From Trichobilharzia szidati (lineage: Eukaryota; Platyhelminthes; Trematoda; Strigeidida; Schistosomatidae), in contig OX235279.1 in NCBI GenBank assembly GCA_944472155.2, positions 141,146,920 to 141,210,919 of the forward strand: 64,000 nt of DNA, in the 5' to 3' direction. The notes below the pieces were generated by a model. That model was not told the origin of the DNA. It ran no database searches and saw only the letters and a program-made list of their open reading frames with translations. The position numbers were made by a program, and so were the translations under genes. Numbering within the stretch: the stretch's first letter is position 1; each line of letters starts with the position of its first letter. Of this stretch, positions 46,600-58,116 are shown one piece after another.

Positions 46600-46770
46600 T
46601 CGAGTACGGTTATGGTTAGGATTTAAGGTTAAGTGGGAGGTAAGCTGAGGTCGAAGGTTAGGATTAGAGTTATGGTTAGGTTGAGATTAATATTGCAGCA
46701 AAGTAATGGCTTACGACGAGGGTCATGCATAGGGTTAGTTGAAGTTTCGAAAATTACGGTTAGTGTTAGT
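46600..46770. repeat. Degenerate telomere-like (GGTTAGG) tract
   Basis: A purine-rich stretch with many variants of GGTTAGG, GGTTATGG and GGTTAAG (for example GGTTATGGTTAGGATTTAAG and GTTATGGTTAGGTTGAG). It ends in AGGGTTAG around 46730 and TTAGTGTTAG near 46765. It resembles a decayed interstitial run of the animal telomere unit TTAGGG, which schistosomes use, but no perfect tandem array is present. Confidence 0.45.
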
Positions 46771-48309
46771 CTACACTAACTGAAACCTAAATTTTACAGC
46801 TTTGAAATGGTTTTAATTCTTATTGAATTAATTCTTTTGTCAAATTTATTCATCTGCTTAATAATTTTGGACAAGATATTTTGGTTGATTTCTCAAGGTC
46901 ATTTGGCTGGTCATTCATTTGTGTCGCAATTCTTTTTTGTTGCTAAGATAATTAACTATATATATATGCAACTGTACCTCTTCACTTGAACGTCTTTTCT
47001 TTTACAGTTGCCAATGAATGCTCAGGTTGAATAAATTACCAAACTGTAATTACTAATTCAAAGTTATATGTTTAATAATTGCACTAATTCACTATTTTTC
47101 TAAATATGCTGTTTGTTCCAGAACAAAACAGACTTAAATAGGAAAATTTATTGAAATTATGTTGAATTTCTTAATAATAATAATAATGACTTTGCTAACT
47201 CAAAATACTCGCTCGCAAGTGAATAAAGAATACTTTCTTTTAGAATTAAATGGAGTTTAGTCAATAATCCACGTGACACAAAAATCTTACAAAGTAGAAA
47301 TGGATGTTACGACGTCATTTCGAAATAACCTTATTGAACTTTTTAACTGCAAATAAGTTTAGGACATTTCTAACTGAAATGATAATCAACTACTTCAGTT
47401 AAATAATGACTGGGGAAAAATAGAAAGTTATTCTGATCCGAATCACTCCGCTGAAAAACTCTTCAACAGTTTCTTCGAATAGAAAGATGGTGTCAAAAGT
47501 TGGTTTTTGTACCGTGCTGTCAATACACTATTTTTAAAATATTTTTCCATAATTCTGAAAATAGATTACTTGCATAGTGATGCAAATGCAGTTCAACACA
47601 TTTCTCAAATCGTTTCTTCATGATCCTATTTTAATGCAATAGAGATAGTTGTACATTGGAACATTCACAAAAAACAATACTGTTTAGCGTAAAGTCTATG
47701 AAAAGCAAAGAATCCCTGTAAAAACTGAAGCACGAAACAGTGACAGAAGATCGACAAATTGACTGAGTGAAATACAGCCACAAATGTTGATAATTTATTA
47801 TACTCTGAATATTTGCTTCTTTGCTTTAACGAAAAATGGAAAATTTGACTACAATCTGTAGTACATTAAAGCTTGGTTGGGATGTTGCGTTTAAATTGTT
47901 GTTCAAAAATTGAAAGAAAGAAATTGCATCTTGTTTTCTGTTGTTTTTTTTTGGTGTGTGTGGAAAATAATGAATTTTCAAACAGATGTTTACGGCAGAA
48001 CCTAATTAAATCACTTGCAGGTTTTTAAATAATAAATGATATCAAAGAGTTTCATGATATAAATTTGATTTTTCATTATCCAAGGTTATCTAGTTTAAAA
48101 AATACTTTGCAAAATGCACAGACTACATATGTTGAATTGAATAGTAAGTAGGCGAGTATCAGAAAGTGATTAAATCAAGACTGATGTGAAATAGGTAGAC
48201 TGGTTGCTTTTGAATAGTGGAAGTTAGTTATTTATAAGAAGAGAAATATACCCGAAGGATTGAATAACATGGAATGGATATGTAAAAGATGATTGTTTTT
48301 TTTGTTATT
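46771..48309. other. Intergenic, nothing recognised
   Basis: A short plus frame (46807-46989) is hydrophobic but has no supporting context. No repeat recognised. Confidence 0.4.
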
Positions 48310-48319
48310 ATGGTTGCTT
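48310..48319. repeat. Target-site duplication, left copy
   Basis: atggttgctt occurs here and at 49481-49490, at both edges of the LINE insertion. Confidence 0.8.
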
Positions 48320-49480
48320 AAACTTTGAAAAGGCCTTTGACGGCGTCGATCGAGAGGTGATTTGGCAACTACTTCGCTACTACGGGGTGCCACCGACAAT
48401 TATACATCTCATCCAACAGTTGTACGACAACGCTGCATGCCAAGTAATCCACAACGGGAAAATTACGGAACCCTTCGAAGTGAGGACAGGAGTAAGACAA
48501 GGCTGGCTGGCTGTCTACTATCGCCAATGATTTTCCTGATTTCAGTATACTGGATAATGCGACAAACAGCGGGCAATGAGGAAACAGGCATAAAATGGAC
48601 CCACACAAAACACTTGGAGGATCTGGACTTCGCCGATGATATATGTCTGATTTCCCACAAACTGGAAGATATGCAAGCGAAAAGCAACAAGTTGGCAGAA
48701 GAAGCATCCAGAGAAGATAGGACTTCAGGTGAACATAGAGAAAACAGAGGTGATGAAGATTCTTGGGCGACACCACCAACAGCAACAACAACAACTGACA
48801 ACAATCAGCATAAATGGAAGGAACCTGAAAGAAACAACCTCTTTTACCTACCTGGGAAGCATCGTTTCAACTACAGGCGGAACTGACGAGGATATCAAAG
48901 CAAGAATCGGAAAAGCAAGAAAAGATTTCACTACTCTCAAGTCTGTGTGGAAGTCAACAACACTCAGCATCAAAAATAAGATTCGGATTTTCAACTCCAA
49001 TGTGAATTCAGTGCTACTCACTATACGGATCAGAGACTTGCACTGCGCGTCATAAAGAGCATCTCAAACAAACTACAGACCTTCATTAACATTTGTCTTC
49101 GCTCAATACTCAAGATCAGATGGCCGGCCAGAAAAGATCAGCAACAGGCTGGGATCTCTGGCAATGAGCGAACCAACACAGCAGGAACCGATTGTGCAAC
49201 AAATAGGCAGGAAGAAATGGAGATGGATTGGACATACTCTGAGGAAGCCATCAAGTGACATCACTAGACAATCCATCGCTCGAGTGGAACCCGAAAGGGA
49301 AGCGGTGAGTTGGTTGTCAGTGCGAGGGTGACTTGGAGGAGGTCAAGTGAAGAGGAGATAAAAACGTGTGGTCAGACGCGGAGCCAGGTGAAGACTCTAG
49401 TAGAGAACCGAACGCAATGGAGACGCACGCTGAAGCCCTATGTTCCTGTAGGAATTAAAGGATACAATAATAATAATAAT
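48320..49480 (+). mobile_element. RTE/SR2-like LINE, 5'-truncated at RT motif A
   Basis: Starts directly at the FEKAFDGVD block (RT motif A). It contains QVIHNGKI, RTGVRQG (motif B), DLDFADDICLIS (FADD at 48629-48640), NIEKTEVMKI, SINGRNLKETTSFTYLGSIVSTTGGTDED, and the C-terminal QQIGRKKWRWIGHTLRKPS. Shifts occur after motif B (near 48505) and near 48710, and stops occur further on. It ends in GATACAATAATAATAAT. Both catalytic motifs are present in sequence, but the frame is broken. The flanking duplication shows an insertion that began inside the RT, the usual 5' truncation of target-primed reverse transcription. Confidence 0.93.
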
Positions 49481-49490
49481 ATGGTTGCTT
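49481..49490. repeat. Target-site duplication, right copy
   Basis: Second copy of atggttgctt, directly after the AAT tail. Confidence 0.8.
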
Positions 49491-49884
49491 TGAGAACTCA
49501 ACATTTTTGGTTGGTTGGTGCTTTCATTGAACTAATGATAAACTGGTATAACTTGATAGATTCTAATACTGTTGCACTCTTTTGATTACGTGTTTTTATC
49601 TGTGAAGTTAGATTGCGGGTGTACTTTCTTGATAACTATTCAATCAAAATATCTACTTTTAGTGGAAGGATAAAAGTGATAAGTGTAACAGTAACTTGTG
49701 AATATAAAACGACAGTAAGGTGAGCATGTAGTAGTGAAATATGTTAGTATACAATATCGTTCTCAGACGGGCTTTGTCTCTGGTTACTTTGCCCCACACA
49801 ATACACATACATCAACTGTCATTTCGAAATTCAATTTAGCGGACAGTCTCCTAGATTGGGAAAAGAATAGAAAATAGAATAGAA
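49491..49884. other. Spacer before the second-lineage PLE
   Basis: No recognised element. Truncated PLE sequence may start near 49860, just before the open frame. Confidence 0.35.
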
Positions 49885-50487
49885 TTGAAAAGAATGGAAG
49901 AAAAATACCTACAAACGGTCTTAAAAAAGAATCGTTATCCACAAAATTTCACCAAAAAGGATTCAAAGTCTAATCAAAACACCAACAAAGAACCATCATC
50001 AAAGATCACAAGAAAATTCATCCTGCCATACATGAGAAATATCTCTGAAATAACAGCTAGAATACTGAAACCGTTTGATATAGATATAGCACACAAGCCA
50101 GTAAAATCGCTTAATTCGATATTATGCAAACCAAAAGATCCAACAGAAAAAGGAGATAAAATTAATACCATTTACAAAATAAATTGTATGAACTGCAACA
50201 AGCATTACATCGGCCAAAGTGGGCGTCCCCTTCGAATCAGAATCCAAGAAGATACATCAACCGTGAAAAGACACGATATGTATTCTTTAGTATCAATGCA
50301 TATAGACAATTATGGTCATCAGTTTGATTGGGATAATGTCAAAATCTTAGACAGAGGAAACACCAAAAGTGCAGTCAGGGAATTCCTAGAAGCCTGGTAC
50401 TCAAACGTAAATGCAATTAACAAACACGTTAATATAGATGAAATATACCAACTAGTAAAAAGTAAATCATGTGACCATAAAGTCTAA
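49885..50487 (+). pseudogene. PLE C-terminus with intact GIY-YIG domain, separate lineage
   Basis: A 200-residue uninterrupted frame. Residues 1-20 are the end of the RT (LKKNRYPQNFTK), residues 44-88 the linker (FILPYMRNISEITARIL), and residues 93-190 a GIY-YIG nuclease. It holds TIY (95-97), C101 and C104 of a likely zinc-binding pair, HYIGQSGRPLRIR (107-119) with YIG at 108-110, H139 and H145, and the Glu of FLEAW (E169). The usual EH after the Arg helix reads ED (122-123). The protein differs clearly from the other PLE copies in the window, which use YIGRT and end in LCVQKK. The RT is missing, so I mark it as a 5'-truncated remnant. The first ATG is only the first in an open frame. Confidence 0.85.
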
Positions 50488-50593
50488 AATCCAAGTCGAT
50501 AGAAAATGGTCAATACATATGTAAAGGTGGTTACCAGGAGACGCAATTATATCACTCATGAAGAAATTTAAATCATATCACTTTTTGCTAAAT

Positions 50594-50639
50594 GTTGCAC
50601 TGAAGACGTTGTCCAGAAGGACGACGAAAGCTCCGCAAC
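50594..50639 (+). ncRNA. Hammerhead-like fold downstream of the PLE frame
   Basis: Read on the plus strand: stem I GTTGC (50594-50598), one A, core CTGAAGA (50600-50606, fits CUGANGA), one extra C, stem II GTTGTCC-AGAA-GGACGAC (50608-50625), GAAA (50626-50629), G and the cleavage-type triplet CTC (50631-50633), one C, then GCAAC (50635-50639) pairing with stem I. Stem III is minimal. Deviations are the extra base before stem II and an A/C mismatch at the base of stem I. Position about 110 bases after a PLE stop codon fits the known occurrence of hammerheads in PLE terminal repeats. Confidence 0.6.
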
Positions 50640-51557
50640 TAAACCAACCAGCTCAGAGAACACTATTAATTGCAATTCTCCTAGATTACTGGCCATATTC
50701 CAAAAACTTAAGTGGTAAAATTCAGTCAAATCGAGTAACTAATCAGACTTTAATCAATGGCGATGACTTTTCATGAGGATGATGAATGTTATAAAGTATT
50801 CAGTTATCAGCAATAATTATGACAACGTCAGCGTCAGTGGTGATATATACACGTGACGATTACAAAATAACTGAACAGTGTACACATTTTATCAAACGGG
50901 CTGGGTTAAAATCGTATTAAATCAAAAGTTTAGCGATGAAAGGATTAAATATAAAAATGAGCGAATTCGAAGCAAATGTAATACGTATACGAATTACCTG
51001 AAGAACAACAAAAGGGAGAGAAATTATAAGGAAGTATTATTCATTTATTAGCTTTGACCTGAACAAGATTATAAGAATTAACTTATTCTGAACTGTGGTA
51101 ATCTTAATTTCACACAGTTTCATCTACCTTGAAAGACATATTTTATTTTCTATTCAAGGCACTGTGCATACGAAAATAATTTTGGCCATATCTACTTTAT
51201 GACCACCACGAATTAATATATAAACATTGAAATTCTTACTGGTTTCAATAGTAGAATCCCTTACAACAAGACCTTGGTAATATTGTTCAGTGGCCTCATG
51301 ACTTTCTCTGTGTAGATAGGCTTGTAAATGGAAATAAAAACGTCATAGTGATATGTCTTTCTTTTTCGCCACAACGATGGTTTGGCTAAAGGTATAATCT
51401 AGGCTAGGAGCTGATATCTCAGCAGATATTATTAGTTTTGATTTTTTTTAAATAAATGACAAAAGACTCGAAATTTCACCAAATATCCTCTGAAACCAAT
51501 TTCACAGGAGTAAGATTTCCTTCCTTTTGAATATTCAAAAGCGGAATATGTTCTGAC
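50640..51557. other. Intergenic, nothing recognised
   Basis: May include the remaining 3' end of the PLE. No frame, terminal repeat or RNA recognised. Confidence 0.35.
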
Positions 51558-51569
51558 ACTTCCCTTTGC
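51558..51569. repeat. Target-site duplication, left copy
   Basis: acttccctttgc here and acttcccttttgc at 51939-51951 (one extra T), bracketing the SINE. Confidence 0.7.
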
Positions 51570-51938
51570 TTACAGGATTTCATCATGAGCTGACATCGGT
51601 TAGAGAACAACTGGAAAACAAGGGAGTACTGGAATGCTGTTTCGTCCAATTTTGGGACTCCTCATCAGAACGCACCCACTGTCGGGGTTCGAACCCAGGA
51701 CTTTCGGGTTACAAGGCGACTTCGTAGGCCATTAATCCACTGGGACCCGATCCAATGGTCAGCCCATAAATTCCAACCTCTGCCAATTCATGACATAGCG
51801 CGACCACTAGGCGGTGTCCTCGGCGAGTATGTCCCCACACCGGACCTGCTGCACTCTACTGGTCACGACTTCCCACTAGAACCCCAGGTAATGAAATCTT
51901 CTAACCACTCAATCAAATTCCTACAAACCAATAACTGA
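51570..51938 (-). mobile_element. tRNA-like SINE, long copy with hammerhead-like block
   Basis: On the minus strand, in order: CAATCAAATT-type end sequence read as reverse complement, a unique 5' part (about 180 nt), the tRNA-like head with CGCCTTGTAACCCGAAAG, T-arm GGGTTCGAACCCC (B-box GGTTCGAACCC), the ribozyme-like block CTG-ATGAGGA-GTCC...GGAC-GAAA-CAGCATTC-CAG, then the tail with TCAGCTCATGATGAAATCC. The right edge of the unit carries a short copy of the tail in the opposite orientation, as in the fold-back copy at 27152, with the inner part of the right inverted repeat deleted. Confidence 0.85.
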
Positions 51939-51951
51939 ACTTCCCTTTTGC
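51939..51951. repeat. Target-site duplication, right copy
   Basis: Second copy, with one extra T compared with 51558-51569. Confidence 0.7.
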
Positions 51952-52695
51952 ATGAATGTTATTGGTCACTGTTGATCAGCTAATAAAGAACAGTAAATCC
52001 GTTGTAATTGAAACCAGATCACGTATCCAACTTATCAGTAAAATATTTTAGCTGATCATTTTCTTAGTAAGCAGAAAGTTTTAAATTAGGCACAAGGATT
52101 CCATAGAATTTTCTATCATGAATTTTGTTAAAGGGAAAATGTACATTTATGTAGCGAGTTAAAGGAAAATCTTCTAAAATAAATAAGAGAATCCAGAGAT
52201 ATGTTTTTTTTTTCAGATATATAGTGATGTTCAGATTCTGCTACTTCAACTGGTGAATAGTGATTACACCTCAGAAGACATGATTTGTTTCCCCAATGAA
52301 AAATCTCCCGTACCACGCCCCCCCCCAACTTGGAAATAAATCCTCAGAACATATCCATTAATGTTTATGACTTCTTCATATTATGGCTCCAGGGTCTTTC
52401 GTAGAGAGAATAAACTAAATCTTAGACTGAACGAAGAGAATTGAAGAAGAAAACTAGTTTTTACAACAGCAACTAAATATACTGGATACATATCAGTCCA
52501 AAGAAAACAGATATTAGTGAATACTTCATTCTTTGATGTGCAACAGCTGGTGAAAAATCACATGCAATATATGAAAAGAATCTTAAAAAACAACAAATTA
52601 TTTCAAAATGTTCAATTCATGAAAAACAAACGAAGTATTATTGGTATTAGGTCTGTTGAAGTCTTTACTACGAATAGCATTTTTTGCAAACAATA
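51952..52695. other. Spacer between two SINE copies
   Basis: No gene recognised. A run of nine C lies at 52318-52326. Confidence 0.35.
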
Positions 52696-52888
52696 TTCTA
52701 CGAGCTCACCTTGTAACCAAAAGGTTCTAGGTTCGAACCCCAGCGGGTGCACACTGATGAAGAGTCCCAAACTAGGACGAAACAACTGTCCAGTACTCCC
52801 AGGTTTTCCGATGGTTCTGTAACCAATGTCAGCTCATGATGAAATCCTGTAACCACTCAATCAAATCCCTACAAACCAACACTTGAAT
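52696..52888 (+). mobile_element. tRNA-like SINE, 5'-truncated, cleanest ribozyme-like block
   Basis: The head starts at GAGCTCACCTTGTAACC, with T-arm/B-box GGTTCGAACCCC. The hammerhead-like block runs 52753-52796: stem I ACTG/CAGT (52753-52756 and 52791-52794), core ATGAAGA (52757-52763), stem II GTCC/GGAC (52764-52767 and 52775-52778), GAAA (52779-52782) and triplet GTC (52788-52790). The first core base is A where hammerheads have C3. The tail TCAGCTCATGATGAAATCCTG ends in CCCTACAAACCAAC. A possible 8-bp duplication (aaacaata at 52688-52695 and 52889-52896) flanks it. Confidence 0.82.
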
Positions 52889-52896
52889 AAACAATA

Positions 52897-55800
52897 AATA
52901 TGATCCAGATTTTCACACAGCATTTGTAACACAGCTCTCTTGAAACCTTTTAAGAGTAAATGTACAAAACCGTTTAACCGATTGAGTTGAGTTTATGTAG
53001 CTCACTCTGATATCATCACAAAATGAGGACAGTATAAATTGCCTTACCTATATATCACTAGGTAAAGTATATTCTGATAACATAACTCAGAAAATAATAC
53101 CGATTATCTTATTTATAGTCAGTTCATAAAATGTATACGTCAGTATTATTGTTTCTGAGCATAGCTACTCAGGCGAGTATTAGTAGCTTAGTTTCATACA
53201 GTTCAAACATACGGACATTAATTTTGTTTAAAGTCAAAGATATGAATGTCTTTGTAACCCTCTGAGCTAAAATAATAGTGAGATGTTAGGCGATCATTTG
53301 AAGTAAAGTGTAATTATGTGGCATCAGTATCGCTATACTTCAATTCAGATTAAATATGAGTGGAGCAATAAGATTTATAAGTTTTTTCTCATCACTGTGT
53401 TATACACTTCACTTGCATTTTAGAATTACAGATATAAGTTTGGTTTTATCAAGTAGCATTTTCCTGAAATAAGTAATTTGACGATTTGAAGCGTGAATGT
53501 AGGATGGAGTAAAATTCACTGCTTTTACACCTATTTCAACAATTTACTACTATTCTTAAAGTGTAGGCTTGCAGATGTCAGTGCCTATGTGAAGAAGATG
53601 AAGGTTTTATCCTACTAACTTGTTAGACGTATTCATGGCTCCGAATTTCATAGTTGAATTTTCAAGTGATTTATCCATCATAAGTAACAGATGAGACAGT
53701 AACTAATTCAGAAAAATTGCCATTTTCCTTTGAAATATTCTGGAAAACCTCAGATACTCATTCTTTGAAACAGGAGAAAGACGAATGCACGAAGGGAGAC
53801 GACTCCTCAGAAAAGAGCTAGGGAAGAAATATAAAGAGCATAGGAAGACAAAGATAAAACATACATGTAGTCGCTAACGCCATGTAATTAGTTGTCTATC
53901 ATTTAGTTAGTGAACATTTATCCTCTATTCGATGCAAAGAAGCCGTGTAAACAAAATCTAGCAGCTGAGAAAATTTCCTTTTCTATGAATTATTTTCAAA
54001 AGCTGTATCTCTCTCTATATATATATATTCAACAAAAATCTCATAAAACCAAATAAATGCTAGTAATCATGTCCTAGAAAACCTTTCACATAACATGAGG
54101 AATAGTCTAGAAGCGAATGCACGAGTGAAGACTAAAAAGCGGATTTCGGAATTATTACCAAAGATACACAGTGCGTGTGTGTGTAATTCTTCGTGAAGTT
54201 TTACCCTAGCCTTCACAGATATTTTAAAAGAAAGAATTGGAAACAAATAGTTCTGAGTGAATATTTATTGGAGAAATGCTATCTAACATCCATGCGTATT
54301 TAACCCGTTACAGTTCCAGACGGGCTGCTGGTATACTACTGAACTGAGAAAAGAAAGACTTATTTAGTGCAATCATTTAAGCCAATTCGATTGATGAAAT
54401 TCTGTATTCCTTTCTTCTGTAACAGTTTTATGCATAATGCATTATTGATGATGCTCACTCACTGTCAAGCAATACTGGTGATAACTTCTACGGCGTTCTT
54501 TCGCACGAACTAAGTCCTCTGGAATAAATAGCTCCTCAATTTCATTAGCAAAGTAACTTGTGTCGATCAGATTGTCATCATAACAGATAACTCATCAGAC
54601 ACTATCTGAAGTAAGACTTGAACGGCAAAACAATATATCTTTCTGATAAACCTTAACTCTGATGTGAAACAACTTGGTCATTCTTGACTCTACAGTATTC
54701 ATGTAACTGTAGTTAAGTGTAAATTACATGTTTTCATCCCAGCAAATTAGTAGATAAATGTAAAATTAAAAATAGATTTATACACAAAATAATACCTTAC
54801 ATAATCCTGTGCTGATTACAGTCACCTCTCTTGATAAAATTGCCACGAACTGACAGTAAATCAATAAAGGTTACAAGATGAATCTGCCTGCCCTCCTTCT
54901 TAATTTTCTGAACTTCATTAAAGAAGTAAATTCCTAACGCACACTGTAATAAATTATTTATCTTTTTTGGTTTTGCACAAATAATGTATAACAAACTGTT
55001 GGAAAATGTAGGTACATATTTTTTTAAGAAATGAATTTGAGGTAAGTTATTACAAAATGCCAAATATATATGTGTAATTTTGGCATTTCCTGTGACGATT
55101 ATTCTTACCGATACTTCAGGTTAGTGTAGTCATATGCCTTTGATTTATAGGCATACAAGTGATTAATACTGAAGTTCAGCTTGATGCAATAAAATTAATG
55201 TGTGCGGTATTCGGAAAATAGACTAAAATGCATACTAAATAAGAAGTGTTTCAGAAGACATTGTAATCCTTGCAAGGCCTGAATTGTATTCGCATATACG
55301 TCCATATTAATAAGATGGCCTCATCTCTGCCGGCTAATATATTATGTTTTTCCACGACCAACTCAATATTCAGATACTATGATGAGATTTTTGCTGTATA
55401 TATTATCAGGTATCGGACAGACGAGGGGAGTCAAAATTTCCATCAGCAAGCCAATACCTATTGAACAGAGTGAAGCATTTTGCGATGAAGCATTGGTTAA
55501 GTGGATATCTCTCTGGTATTTGAAACTTAACTCACTGCTTTGGATTTATCGAGAAAAATATCAACAGATTCAAATGCTGATGAGTTCAGCACATGTAGAG
55601 CTCTTGCATTATTCAGTGTCAAGATATCAGATGTATTCTCATGTGTGAGAGAACCTTAATGGAATTCTACTCATATAAAGTAGATATTTAATTTTCTAAC
55701 CCGATGGTAAACGTAAACAGATATATACCTCGATTTGCTTTGCATTCTCCAGATTATATTCATTATATTCTAGTCAAGCAAATATTCTCTATGCGTTAAA

Positions 55801-58029
55801 TAACACACATTCTCAAAGATATTTTAAGTGTCCTTAACTGAAATGTCTGGTTGCAAACATTTGTAGTTTCAGCTAGTGAATTTACTACGTAATTTGAAGC
55901 GTTCCGTCTGCATTCATACAAAAGTTTCTAGTATGCCAGCGAGGCTGCATGCAAACTTCATCCGTAGTCGGGAGATGAAACTCGCTGAATAAAAGAATAA
56001 AGATACAAGTATAAAACTTGGACACTGTGGTAGAGTATAACTCTACTATGGATAAGAATAAGGGATCCTTTATGGACATTTGGTAGCGATAGACAACAGA
56101 AAGTATGGTGTAATCTACTTAGTCATGATTTCAGCAGTAAAGTGATTATTTATTGAAAAGTACTTAAATTTACAAAACTGAGGTAAGCGGATTAAATAAG
56201 AGGAAGTCTTTATTCAATGCGAAAGGTGTTTTTCAAAGTAGACTTTTTTCTGTGAAAACGTCTGACAGGAAAATGTGAAAATTTTAAACAGAAGAATTAA
56301 TTGAAAAAGCAGAGGATTCCTAGTACCCTTTTAGTCCAGTTAATCTTCACTCAACAGACTTGCTAACATCGATCAAATTTGTCGGTCAATAAGGAACACG
56401 ATGCATCGCAAACAGGCCAAATACCGGGTTAGTAAAACAATAGATACAAATTAACAGAAGGATAAGAAAACTGCTGAAAACAATCAACCGTGGTCGAGAT
56501 CATCAGGATATACAGTCATATAATCCATGTAGAATTCCCAAAATTCACACACACACATTGAAGTAGGCACTGAAGATGCTTTCTAGTTGGATAATGGAGA
56601 CTTTGCAATTGAGCCACGTGCCTCACACGTCATAACTACACCAAAAAGATTCAACACTATATGCATAGACAGTTTATTTTCCTCATCTTGATAGTATTTT
56701 TCGGTGTTCTTCACATAATCCTTCAGAGTTATAAATAAATGGTTGAACACCACATACATCGGAATATTATTTTCTACACACACTGCGATTATGACACAGA
56801 CTTAGCACTTGTATTTGTAATGCGACTGGGTCTCATGACCATTGAAATTTTCTCTCTCTCTCTCTGTCAAAGGAGTGAATCCAGCGTGTTAATCATTTTG
56901 GTTTCAGGAGAACGTCATTGATACAGAAGCATGGAAACTGGATTAAAGAAGACAAATTTAAGGCTGGACATACAGAGTTTGACAAACTGTGTGAATCAAA
57001 TAAGGACAAATTTGATCATTATAAACTACTGTCTTCAACCGTTGAAAACATTTTAATTAATGCACCACCTTAGCTTTCTTAAACAGCGAAATATAACTGT
57101 GTGTTATACGGATTAAACTTATCTGATGTGGAATTACGCTGTGCCACAGTGCCTCCGTTCTGCACTTACATTATGAATAACTTTTGGTTGTTAAATCTAA
57201 GCTCAGACCTTGTATTCAGTTAAATCTTTCATCTTTTTACACTTACAAATAAGCCAGTGTATTTTTAAAACTTAGCTGTTCTCTTCTTATAACTACTGAG
57301 GTTTTGTCTAGGCTGATCCTTGTGGGGCTTTTGGTACAGAACCGGAATGATAATTACGAGGCTTCCGTTTCAATTCCTGACACAGACTAGATTTCCATCT
57401 CACTTTTATTCATACTAGTATTCTAAACTGCATTGTTATGTGTCCACATAAGCGAAATGACACAGTATGAGCAATTACAGTTTTTTCTGCATATTAATTC
57501 AATATTGTTTTCGGACAGGTACTTGATCTAATAAGTTATGTTAATTTTTTTAAAATCGGAATCACTGGCCACAGGTACTGAACTAAGAAGTAAAGCGGAG
57601 TTTTACAAGATTTCACTTCAGATATTCCAAAACTAAATTATGATTTCATCTAGGCCGTATGTATATATGTAATGGTTATGGAAACACCATTCGAGATTAA
57701 AAAGTGATTCAATCTAAAGTGTGGCCATGGGTGTTTGAAAGTGATGCATCATAATGAAGATTACATCATGATTTTGATATATGAATTATCTGAAGTCTCT
57801 AACAACTTATAATAATGTGTAGAAAATTTCATTCATATTGTACTCATTCGTAGAAAGAATATTAATCCTAATATGATATATCCATTTGTGAAGAACAGAA
57901 ATTTTTTCACATACAAATATATATATATGTATATAGATATACATTGTTTTACGCCATTGTTTTCAAAAGTATGTAAAAGGATAGAATATCCTTTATCCTG
58001 CCAGTGAGGGTATAGATTACATTAATTGT
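52897..58029. other. Long intergenic stretch
   Basis: About 5 kb without a recognisable gene. It contains (TA)n at about 54012-54029, a short hairpin at 55055-55088 (AAATGCCAAA / TTTGGCATTT), one copy of the dispersed motif at 56011-56045, (TC)n at about 56850-56867 and (AT)n at about 57915-57950. Frames at 54797-55063 (minus), 55379-55648 (plus) and 55885-56079 (minus) match nothing I know. Confidence 0.4.
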
Positions 58030-58116
58030 AAAAAAACAACAATAATGAAAAGTGTTATATGTTATAAATAGCCAGTAGGTTTGCTTTGTGGGTTTCCATG
58101 TTATTGTTGTTTTTTT
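58030..58116. repeat. Short hairpin with 16-nt perfect arms
   Basis: AAAAAAACAACAATAA at 58030-58045 and its exact complement at 58101-58116, around a 55-nt loop. It could be a tiny MITE-like element. No flanking duplication was recognised. Confidence 0.5.

Noticed and set aside
48369..48804. Minus-strand frames of 113 and 141 residues
   Set aside because: Antisense to the LINE RT frame; no own motif.
56850..56867. CRISPR-like or tandem repeat array
   Set aside because: Simple (TC)n microsatellite in a eukaryotic genome; no repeat-spacer structure anywhere in the window.
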